Assembly: GCA_902529365.1 (NCBI GenBank)
Contig: CABZWK010000004.1
Span: 62,001-126,000 of the forward strand
Direction: 5' to 3'
DNA length: 64,000 nucleotides
From: an uncultured Balneola sp.
GTDB lineage: Bacteria > Bacteroidota > Rhodothermia > Balneolales > Balneolaceae
Positions 35,985 to 43,586 of this stretch are shown piece by piece; the first letter of the stretch is position 1, and every line of letters begins with the position of its first letter. The translations under genes were made by a program, and so were the position numbers. The notes under the pieces were generated by a model that had not been told where the DNA came from, did no database searches, and was given only the letters and a program-made list of their open reading frames with translations.

Positions 35985-37115
35985 ATGAAATACTTATTTA
36001 CTTCCGAATCAGTCTCTGAAGGCCATCCAGACAAGGTAGCAGATCAAATTTCCGATGCCATATTAGATGAATTATTACGCCAAGACCCCCTTTCTAGGGT
36101 GGCGGTTGAAACAATGGTGACTACGGGTTTAGCGGTGGTTGCTGGAGAAGTGACGACTCAGGCTTATGTTGATATACAAGAAATTGTTCGTGAGGTTATT
36201 CATGAGATTGGGTATACCAAAGCCTCCTATCGGTTCGATTCAGATAGCTGTGGGGTTTTATCGTCTATTCACACACAAAGTCCAGATATAGCGAAGGGAG
36301 TAGATGTTGACGGCGCAGGCGATCAAGGGATGATGTTTGGCTATGCAACCCGCCAAACTCCTGAATTTATGCCCATGCCCTTACAGTTATCCCATAATTA
36401 ACTTCGCGAACTAGCTGCTATACGTAAAAAAACAGCTAAAATGCCTTATCTAGGTCCGGACAGTAAGAGTCAAGTAACTATTGAGTACAATCCGGACGGA
36501 AGCCCAAAGCGAATTCATACGGTAGTTCTCTCAACTCAGCATGATGCGGGTGTTAACCAAGACGACATTGCGAATGATCTTCGAGAGCACCTCTTTTCAA
36601 CTATATTGCCAGGTCATTTGATGGACAATGAAACCATTTTTCACGTTAATCCTATGGGTACCTTTGTCATTGGCGGCCCACATGGAGACGCTGGTTTAAC
36701 TGGGAGAAAAATTATCGTAGACACCTACGGTGGGTTTGGGGCTCATGGTGGGGGTGCTTTTTCAGGAAAAGATCCTTCCAAAGTAGACCGAAGCGCTGCC
36801 TATGGTGCTCGACATATCGCAAAAAACCTAGTGGCTGCTGAACTAGCAGATGAGTGTTTGGTTCAATTGGCATACGCAATTGGCGTGGCGGAGCCCGTTT
36901 CAATTAATGTTAATACCTATGGTACCGGCAAGAAAAGCGACCTTGAGTTAGCAAACCTTGTCTCCAACACCTTTGATTGCACCCCGAAGGGCATTATTTC
37001 ACGTTTTTCGTTACGAAAACCTATATATCTTCCAACCGCCGCTTACGGTCACTTTGGCAGCGATGAGTTTCCTTGGGAAGCCTTGGATTACGTCGACAAG
37101 CTCCACGGCGCATAA
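35985..37115 (+). pseudogene. metK: S-adenosylmethionine synthetase with an in-frame stop codon
   Basis: MetK makes SAM from methionine and ATP. The gene is collinear and in one frame from [21 protein letters not shown] to [17 protein letters not shown], but codon 139 is TAA (36399-36401) inside [18 protein letters not shown], where family members have Ile or Leu (TTA to TAA would explain it). Conserved parts on both sides are intact: [58 protein letters not shown]. The second half could start at ATG 36441 but would lack the ATP-binding N-terminus. Since MetK is normally essential and no second copy is in the window, I favour a sequence or amplification error, with recent mutation or readthrough as alternatives. 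Confidence 0.85.
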
Positions 37116-37131
37116 TAATTGCTTTTTAAAC

Positions 37132-37165
37132 CGCTAATTAGCGCGCGCTATTGTCACTAGTGACA
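37132..37165. repeat. Three adjacent perfect palindromes
   Basis: CGCTAATTAGCG (37132-37143), TAGCGCGCGCTA (37140-37151, overlapping the first) and TGTCACTAGTGACA (37152-37165) follow metK by 17 bases. They could fold into alternative hairpins or bind a dimeric regulator. There is no U-tract directly after them, so a classical terminator is not supported. Confidence 0.5.
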
Positions 37166-37467
37166 GCGTATGGTCCATCGTTTTCGTTCAGTATAACTCT
37201 ACTTAGGTCAGTGCCCTTATTTATATAAGTCAAGAGCTTTGGCTCCCGATCCGTTTATACTTTATTCCCTCTGTCTAAATCCCGCCATACTTCAATGAGG
37301 CTTGCCTGTTGTAAGAGCTTAGCTCAAAATTGCCATATTTTTTCTATAGAAAGATTTTTTTAGGCTAATAGCGGCTTACTTTTTTAACCAAACTAGTTAC
37401 TTTTAAGTAGTTTCTTAAACACTTTAATTATACTTTACTTATTATTACTAATACAATTGTACATAGA

Positions 37468-37500
37468 TTTGGTAAACGCACAATCCTTGCCGTATATTTG
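37468..37500 (+). promoter_or_regulatory. Bacteroidota-type promoter (TTTG-N21-TATATTTG)
   Basis: The -33 element TTTG (37468-37471) and -7 element TATATTTG (37493-37500, consensus TAnnTTTG) are separated by 21 bases, as in Bacteroidota housekeeping promoters. It would start transcription near 37507, giving a leader of about 100 bases before the membrane-protein gene. Confidence 0.55.
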
Positions 37501-37609
37501 TAGAAGTTAATTTAAAAAACGCACTGCTACATTCTACTCGCGTTTATAGTTCATCCACTGAACATTCTTTTCTATTCATATTTCGGTTAAGACAATTTCA
37601 CTTCTACAT

Positions 37610-38359
37610 ATGAGTGATTTTCTTTCTCCAACAGGTCAACCTACTATAGAATTATTTGGTCTATCCATCATGGAACCAATGGTTACGTTTACAGACCTTT
37701 GGATAACCATTGTGTGTTTGTATGCTTTTTTCAGTCTCCGCAAAAAAGCCCTACCTGGTGTAATTCACCGATACATGCGGTATTATTTTTTAATAATGGC
37801 TTTGGCTACATTTTTAGGAGGGGTTTTGGGTCACGCTTTTCAATATGCCGTTGGAATAGAATGGAAATTACCAGGATGGTTAATAAGCATGATTGCCGTA
37901 ATGGCTATTGAGCGTGCAAGCATTTTTCAAGCACAACCCTTTTTTTCAACCCGTTTTGGCCGTGTTTTGGAATGGTTCAATGTTGTTGAATTAATCACAT
38001 TTGCCGTTATTACCTTCACCTCCTTGAACTTTTTCTTTATCAAAGTTCATTCGGCTTACGGCTTAGGCCTTATCGTGCTTCCTTTGCATGTCATAATGTT
38101 TAGAAAAACTGGTCACCCTATGCATTTAGTTTTTGTTAGAACGGTGTTATTTGCTGGATTGTCAGCCGTTTTTTACACTCTTGAAATAGGTGTACACGTA
38201 TGGTTTAACCACCTTGATGTTGCCCACACCATCATGGCAATTAGTATGTATTTTTTCTATCAAGGAACATTGTTGCTAGACCCCTCAGCGCCTATGAAAT
38301 TACTCAAAAAGCCCCTTAGTTATTTAGAAACTGGCACTGCAATATTAGGGCTTCGGTAG
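37610..38359 (+). CDS. Multi-span membrane protein of unknown function
   Basis: 249 residues with about seven hydrophobic segments and no signal peptide; not recognised by name. Conserved-looking polar residues in spans: HAFQYAVG, MAIERA, WFNVVE, VLPLHVIMFRKTGHPMH and VWFNHLDVAHTIMAIS. A Glu/His/Asp pattern spread over seven spans recalls hemolysin-III/ceramidase-type hydrolases, but the spacing does not clearly match, so I do not assign function. The gene has its own Bacteroidota-type promoter and is followed after 68 bases by the amidohydrolase pair. Confidence 0.7.
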   Translation: MSDFLSPTGQPTIELFGLSIMEPMVTFTDLWITIVCLYAFFSLRKKALPGVIHRYMRYYFLIMALATFLGGVLGHAFQYAVGIEWKLPGWLISMIAVMAIERASIFQAQPFFSTRFGRVLEWFNVVELITFAVITFTSLNFFFIKVHSAYGLGLIVLPLHVIMFRKTGHPMHLVFVRTVLFAGLSAVFYTLEIGVHVWFNHLDVAHTIMAISMYFFYQGTLLLDPSAPMKLLKKPLSYLETGTAILGLR

Positions 38360-38427
38360 TTTTTTTATTTTTTACTTGGGTTAGCCGCTCGATTTTTTAA
38401 CTTATTGAAAATCTTAATCTACCCATC

Positions 38428-39744
38428 ATGAAAAATCAAATTTTTCTCATTTCACTATTTATTTTAACGCTTCTCACGTGGGCTATCCCCGGAAGCGCAC
38501 AAGAACAGCCGATTGCTTTCACTGGTGCAACGATCTATCCTGTTGAGCAAGTACCTATTGAAAACGGAGTATTGCTGATTGAGGATGGGGTCATAACCGC
38601 TGTTGGTGACTCAAAAACTAATATTCCTAGAAACGCTCTTATTATCGATGTTTCTGGAAAAGTAATCCTGCCTGGTCTGGTCGATACGCACTCTCATATC
38701 GGCGGGGGTGATGGTGGAGACCGATCATCTGCCATGCACCCAGATGTTCGTGTTATGGACTCTTTTAACCCTCTTTCCCCATCTATTAAAAAGGCCCTAT
38801 CCGGCGGCATTACGGCGGCCAATGTTATGCCAGGGTCTGGACTACTAATGAGCGGGCAAACTATTTATGTTAAATTACGTACGGCTACCGATGTTCAAGA
38901 CATGTTGCTCTGTTCGGAAGTGTATCCAGAGGTATGTGGTGGCCTTAAAATGGCCAACGGAACTAACCCAATTGGAGGTAGCGGCTCCCCGGGAACCCGA
39001 GCAAAATCTGCCGCATTGGTTCGCGCCCTGTTTATAGAGGCCCAAGATTACCAGAAAAAAATAATCGCCGCACAAGCTGATGAAAGTAAAATACCAACCA
39101 GAAACCTTCGCTTAGAAACCTTAATTGAAGTACTAGAAGGTAAACGAACGGTACATCATCACACCCACCGTCACGATGATGTGCTCACGGCTATTCGACT
39201 GGCAGATGAATTTGGCTATGATATGGTTCTTCAGCACGTTTCTGAAGCCTACAAGGTTGCTGATGAAATTGCTGCTTCTGGCTATCCCTCATCTATCATA
39301 ACCCTTGATTCCTTTGGGGGCAAAATGGAGGCGAAAGACTTTAGCAACGCAAACGGCGCTGCCTTAGAACAAGCTGGAGCTGAGGTTGGAATACATACGG
39401 ACGATTATGTAACTGACTCTAGATTATTTCTTAGGTCTGCGGCCTTAGCTGTGCGTGAAGGCATGAGCCGAGACAAGGCGCTTGAAGCTCTCACTTTGGC
39501 CAATGCCAAAATGATGCGAATCGACAATCGTGTTGGTTCTTTTAAAAAAGGCAAAGATGCCGATTTAATTATTCTTGGTGGCGACCCTTTTAGTGTCTAT
39601 ACCCATGTAGAACAAACTTGGATTGAAGGACAAAAGATATGGGACAGATCCAATCCTGAAGATAAAAAAATAGCCACTGGTGGGTATGGGGTATTTCGAC
39701 TCAACGCCCATACGCACACCCATGAGGGAGGGCAACAGCGATGA
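38428..39744 (+). CDS. Secreted amidohydrolase-superfamily protein
   Basis: A signal peptide (IFLISLFILTLLTWAIPGSAQ, residues 5-25) precedes an imidazolonepropionase-like amidohydrolase. Metal ligands look intact: HxH in VDTHSHI (His88, His90), HRH in HHHTHRHDD (about 245-249), His270 in MVLQHV, and Asp in HTDD (323-326). The C-terminal part GSFKKGKDADLIILGGDPFS is the standard composite beta-sandwich. The last residues are His-rich (RLNAHTHTHEGG), perhaps metal-chelating. The substrate is unknown; exported relatives are thought to cleave peptides or amino-acid derivatives. Its stop overlaps the ATG of a paralogue by 4 bases (ATGA). Confidence 0.87.
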   Translation: MKNQIFLISLFILTLLTWAIPGSAQEQPIAFTGATIYPVEQVPIENGVLLIEDGVITAVGDSKTNIPRNALIIDVSGKVILPGLVDTHSHIGGGDGGDRSSAMHPDVRVMDSFNPLSPSIKKALSGGITAANVMPGSGLLMSGQTIYVKLRTATDVQDMLLCSEVYPEVCGGLKMANGTNPIGGSGSPGTRAKSAALVRALFIEAQDYQKKIIAAQADESKIPTRNLRLETLIEVLEGKRTVHHHTHRHDDVLTAIRLADEFGYDMVLQHVSEAYKVADEIAASGYPSSIITLDSFGGKMEAKDFSNANGAALEQAGAEVGIHTDDYVTDSRLFLRSAALAVREGMSRDKALEALTLANAKMMRIDNRVGSFKKGKDADLIILGGDPFSVYTHVEQTWIEGQKIWDRSNPEDKKIATGGYGVFRLNAHTHTHEGGQQR

Positions 39745-40979
39745 CCTCATTACCTATATATTCACACACCATGACAAAAACCGCCCTATTCCGCTCTTTT
39801 TTACTCATCGCCCTTTTTAGCGCCACAACATGGGCCCAAAGCAGCGATAAACTCTACATCATCGACGCAGATTCTATACATATTGGAAACGGTGAGATTC
39901 TCTATAATGGCCGTGTTCTGGTCCGTAGTGGAATTATTCGAGCCGTAGGGGCACAATCTGAGATAGAAATACCCAGCGGTGCCACGCGTTTAGAAGCACA
40001 GGTAGTAACTCCTGGTTTCATTGATGCCCACACGGTGGTAGGGCTGGCTGGGTACTTAAATGATCCCGGTAGTGATCAAGACCAATTAGACCGCTCTAAT
40101 GCTATTCAGCCCGAATTGCGAGCCCTTGATGCCTATAATCCTGCAGAACCCTTAGTCACCCACCTGCGTAACCACGGGGTTACTACTATTCAAACAGGGC
40201 ACGCTCCTGGTGCGCTGATATCGGGTCAAAGTTTAATCATTAAAACAAATGCGCAGCAAGCTCAGCAAGCGTTAATAAGTCAATCAATGCTTACTTTTTC
40301 GTTGGGCGGCGCAATCAGCGGGGCGTTTTCAAAACCAGGTACCCGAGCCAAATCCATGGCCATGATCCGGCAAGAGCTAATCAAGGCACAAGATTATGCT
40401 AAAAAACGATCCGCAGGAACCCTCTCATCCACCGATCTTGGGATGGAAGCATTAGCGGATTTACTAGACGGCCGCACTCAGGCCTTGGTGAGCGTCCACC
40501 GCGCGCAGGATATTTTGACCGCACTTAGGCTACAAAAAGAATTTGGCTTTCAAATGGTTCTTGACGGGGTAGCAGAGGTCTATTTAGTGCTTGATAAGGT
40601 CAAAGAGAGTGGGGTACCGGTCATTCTACATCCAACTATGTTACGGGCTACTGGTGAGGCAGTTAATGTTTCCATGGAAACGGCAGCTTTATTGGCTGAA
40701 GAGGGAATTCCATTTGCCTTTCAAAGTGGGTATGAAAACTATGTACCAAAGACCCGTGTAGTCCTTTTTGAAGCCGGAGTAGCTGTTAATAACGGGTTAA
40801 ACTCACGCCTGGCCGTTCAGCACCTAAGTCTGTATGCCGCCCAGCTTCTTGGTATTAACCAGCGAGTAGGCAGCCTTGAAGTAGGAAAAGATGCCGATTT
40901 GGTCTTGTTCAATGGGGACCCTTTTGAGTATACTACTACCGTTGATCAGGTTATGATCGACGGCCAAATAATGAAATAA
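39741..40979 (+). CDS. Secreted amidohydrolase paralogue with degenerate metal site
   Basis: Homologous along its whole length to the preceding protein (shared PGTRAKS, EAQDY/KAQDY, VGSLEVGKDADLVLFNGDPF), with a signal peptide after ATG at 39741 or 39771 (LFRSFLLIALFSATTWAQ). The metal ligands are eroded: HxH is HTV (His97 only), the HRH block is VHRAQD, LQHV becomes LDGV, and HTDD becomes QSGY. Only HTxV and VHR histidines remain. It is therefore probably catalytically weak or inactive and may act as a partner in a complex with the active neighbour; translational coupling by ATGA supports equimolar synthesis. Confidence 0.85.
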   Translation: MTSLPIYSHTMTKTALFRSFLLIALFSATTWAQSSDKLYIIDADSIHIGNGEILYNGRVLVRSGIIRAVGAQSEIEIPSGATRLEAQVVTPGFIDAHTVVGLAGYLNDPGSDQDQLDRSNAIQPELRALDAYNPAEPLVTHLRNHGVTTIQTGHAPGALISGQSLIIKTNAQQAQQALISQSMLTFSLGGAISGAFSKPGTRAKSMAMIRQELIKAQDYAKKRSAGTLSSTDLGMEALADLLDGRTQALVSVHRAQDILTALRLQKEFGFQMVLDGVAEVYLVLDKVKESGVPVILHPTMLRATGEAVNVSMETAALLAEEGIPFAFQSGYENYVPKTRVVLFEAGVAVNNGLNSRLAVQHLSLYAAQLLGINQRVGSLEVGKDADLVLFNGDPFEYTTTVDQVMIDGQIMK

Positions 40980-41000
40980 CTGAGTTAAAAAGCACTATAT

Positions 41001-42719
41001 ATGTTTATACACACTAATCCTGTCACCTATGACACCGTAATTGTGGGCTCTGGCGCCGGAGGGGGCATGGCCGCAAAAGTACTCTCTGAATCAGGGCTCA
41101 AAGTGGCGGTCGTAGAAGCCGGTCCTTTTTTCGACCCTGCCAATGATGCTCAGCGCACCCAATTACGCAATCCTTGGGACTCTCCCCGAAGAGGGGCTGG
41201 CTCCACCCGGGTTTTTGGGGATTATGATGCAGCATATGGTGGATGGGAAATAGACGGGGAACCTTATACGCGCAAAAATGGCTCCCGCTTCGAATGGTTT
41301 CGTTCTCGCATGCTCGGGGGCAGAACAAATCACTGGGGACGAATCTCTTTGCGTTTTGGACCCCTCGATTTTAAACGCAAAGATGTTGATGGGCTTGGAG
41401 ATAACTGGCCAATAGGGTATGAAGATGTTCGTCCTTATTACGATCGGGTCGATAAGTTATTAGGTGTTTTTGGAAGTAAAGAAGGTATTCATAATGAACC
41501 CGATGGATTTTTCTTACCACCTCCTAAGCCACGTCTACATGAATTATACTATATCAAAGGCGCGCGCAAAGCTGATATACCTGTTATCCCCTCCCGTTTA
41601 TCCATTTTAACCAAGCGCATAAACAAAGATCGTGGGGTTTGTTTTTACTGTAGTCAGTGTAACCGATCTTGTTCTGTATACGCTGACTTTTCATCGGGAA
41701 GTTGCTTAATATTTCCTGCACAACGCTCTACTGGCCGGGTCGATTTATACACCGACGCCATGGTTCGTGAAGTCGTGACCAACGGGGCTGGCGAGGCGAA
41801 GGGCATTATTTACATTAATAAAGAAGATCGGCAAGAGTATCAGATCAACGCAAAGGTAGTTGTCTTAGCTGCTTCCGCTTGTAGTAGCGCTCGGATATTA
41901 TTGAACTCAAAGAGTAGTGAACATCCGCAAGGCTTGGGTAATAGCAGTGGCTTAATTGGGCGTTATTTACATGACTCCACCGGATCCTCTCGCGCCGCAC
42001 TTGTTCCTGAATTACTTAACCGAAAAACCTACAACGAAGATGGGGTGGGTGGGATGCACGTATATACCCCATGGTGGTTAAATGATGCTAAACTAGATTT
42101 CCCTAGAGGCTATCACCTTGAAATTTGGGGCGGGTTAGGAACCCCCTCTTATGGCTTTGGTTTTAACCCAGACAGCCTAAATGAACATTTTGGGCTTGAA
42201 ATAGGCGGATATGGGAACAAGCTTCGAGAAGATGTAAAGCGTTTTTACGGCGCTGTGATAGGGATTTCTGGTAGGGGTGAATCTGTACCCCAGCATGATA
42301 ACTACTGTGAAATTGATCCTGATACTGTCGATGAATTTGGGATACCTGTTCTTCGTTTCCATTACAACTGGACCGACTACGAACGAAACCAAGCCAAGCA
42401 CATGCACAAAACCTTTGAGGAAATATTTGATGCTATGGGAGCTATAACTCTTGGGGACACCCCTACCGCTGAGTCCGAATATGGATTAGCCGCCCCCGGT
42501 CAGATCATTCACGAAGTAGGGACTACACGCATGGGCGACAACCCAGCTACATCCGTTACCAATTCATATCAACAATTACATGATGCTAAAAACGTCTTTG
42601 TGGTAGACGCTGGGTCCTTTGTTTCACAGGCTGATAAAAACCCCACATGGACCATTATGGCTCTCTCGTGGAGAACCTCTGATTTTATCGTTGAACAACT
42701 CAAAAAACAGAATCTATAA
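41001..42719 (+). CDS. GMC-family oxidoreductase (gluconate 2-dehydrogenase large-subunit-like)
   Basis: 572-residue FAD flavoprotein. The dinucleotide motif GSGAGGGMAAKVL is near residue 16, then LGGRTNHWGRISLRF, the FAD-binding DPEF-like block, and the C-terminal GTTRMGDNPATSVTN and FVVDAGSF-x-NPTWTIMAL, where GMC catalytic His/Asn normally lie; HEVGTTRMG supplies the conserved histidine region. A cysteine motif CFYCSQCNRSC in the middle is typical of gluconate-2-dehydrogenase-type members. The next gene encodes the matching small subunit, but no c-type cytochrome subunit is adjacent. Starts 21 bases after the amidohydrolase stop. Confidence 0.9.
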   Translation: MFIHTNPVTYDTVIVGSGAGGGMAAKVLSESGLKVAVVEAGPFFDPANDAQRTQLRNPWDSPRRGAGSTRVFGDYDAAYGGWEIDGEPYTRKNGSRFEWFRSRMLGGRTNHWGRISLRFGPLDFKRKDVDGLGDNWPIGYEDVRPYYDRVDKLLGVFGSKEGIHNEPDGFFLPPPKPRLHELYYIKGARKADIPVIPSRLSILTKRINKDRGVCFYCSQCNRSCSVYADFSSGSCLIFPAQRSTGRVDLYTDAMVREVVTNGAGEAKGIIYINKEDRQEYQINAKVVVLAASACSSARILLNSKSSEHPQGLGNSSGLIGRYLHDSTGSSRAALVPELLNRKTYNEDGVGGMHVYTPWWLNDAKLDFPRGYHLEIWGGLGTPSYGFGFNPDSLNEHFGLEIGGYGNKLREDVKRFYGAVIGISGRGESVPQHDNYCEIDPDTVDEFGIPVLRFHYNWTDYERNQAKHMHKTFEEIFDAMGAITLGDTPTAESEYGLAAPGQIIHEVGTTRMGDNPATSVTNSYQQLHDAKNVFVVDAGSFVSQADKNPTWTIMALSWRTSDFIVEQLKKQNL

Positions 42720-42721
42720 CC

Positions 42722-43474
42722 ATGATGAATCGCAGACAATCAATCAAACGCCTTGTTTTAGGAACGCTTAGTGCCGGTTTGTTTTTTCCTAGTGCCACTG
42801 AGGCAAAAAAGCACCATGGCTATTCCATTAGTCCCGCCGATTCCGGTCAAAATTTAGCCCGAACACCCTACGCCGAGCGTGATTGGGATTATGGGCGAAC
42901 ACCTGAAGAAAAAGAACGGGACGAGCGGCTTTTTAATCAGCGTTTTTTCGATGAGCATGAATTAAACACCATTGAAGTGTTATGTAACCATATACTTCCC
43001 GCAAGCAAGACCGCCGGCTCTGCAGTTGATGCCGGCGTACCTGATTTCATTGCGTTTATAGTGCTAGATATGCCGTATCTGCAAACTCGTTTACGCGGCG
43101 GAATCATGTGGTTGGATGGCTTCTCTAAGAAGGAACATGGCGATGTTTTTACGAGAATTAACAGCCCACAACAAGCCGGCGTTTTAGATCAACTCGCATA
43201 TCCTGATCAAATAACCCCTTCGACAGAACAAGGAGGGAGATTCTTTAGAGAAATTAGAAACCTTATTTTAATCGGTTATTACACCTCTGAGATAGGCGTC
43301 AAAGACCTCGGATTTCAGGGTAATACAGCCAACGTTTGGGATGGGGTTCCTCCTGAGGTGTTAGCGGAGCACGAAGTTGACTATGAGCCGGAGTGGCTAG
43401 CCAAGTGTGTGAACCAGGACAAGCGTACTGAAATTGCCGAATGGGATAGCGAGGGGAACCTGTTAAACAACTAA
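42722..43474 (+). CDS. Gluconate 2-dehydrogenase subunit 3 family protein
   Basis: The N-terminus NRRQSIKRLVLGTLSAGLFF has a twin-arginine-like RR plus a hydrophobic stretch, suggesting Tat export in complex with the GMC subunit. The body has FDEHELNTIEVLCNHILPASKTAGSAVDAGVPDFIAFIV, diagnostic for the subunit-3 family, followed by FFREIRNLILIGYYTSEIG. This subunit is required for folding/export of the flavoprotein and lacks cofactors of its own. Two bases separate it from the GMC stop. A T8 run follows the stop at 43487-43494, perhaps with a weak hairpin as terminator. Confidence 0.9.
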   Translation: MMNRRQSIKRLVLGTLSAGLFFPSATEAKKHHGYSISPADSGQNLARTPYAERDWDYGRTPEEKERDERLFNQRFFDEHELNTIEVLCNHILPASKTAGSAVDAGVPDFIAFIVLDMPYLQTRLRGGIMWLDGFSKKEHGDVFTRINSPQQAGVLDQLAYPDQITPSTEQGGRFFREIRNLILIGYYTSEIGVKDLGFQGNTANVWDGVPPEVLAEHEVDYEPEWLAKCVNQDKRTEIAEWDSEGNLLNN

Positions 43475-43537
43475 CCCTCTTTGTTGGTTTTTTTTCGTGG
43501 CCCGGACGCCTTTGGGGCTTTCAGATGACTACGGTTT

Positions 43538-43563
43538 GGGTGACCGCAGGATTGTTGTCACCC
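43538..43563. repeat. Inverted repeat between convergent genes
   Basis: GGGTGAC (43538-43544) and GTCACCC (43557-43563) enclose a 12-base loop. Surrounding sequence is unusually G+C-rich for an intergenic gap here, and with the nearby TTCGCTCAATG it resembles dispersed intergenic repeats of Bacteroidota genomes. No U-tract on either strand. Confidence 0.35.
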
Positions 43564-43586
43564 GTGCTTCGCTCAATGGATCTAGG

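Larger units (their letters stand above)
37116..37609 (+). other. 494-base AT-rich intergenic region after metK
   Basis: Holds a block of nested palindromes just after metK (37132-37165) and a Bacteroidota-type promoter near its end (37468-37500), about 110 bases before the next ATG. The rest is A/T-rich without ORFs or hairpins I would call. Confidence 0.5.
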
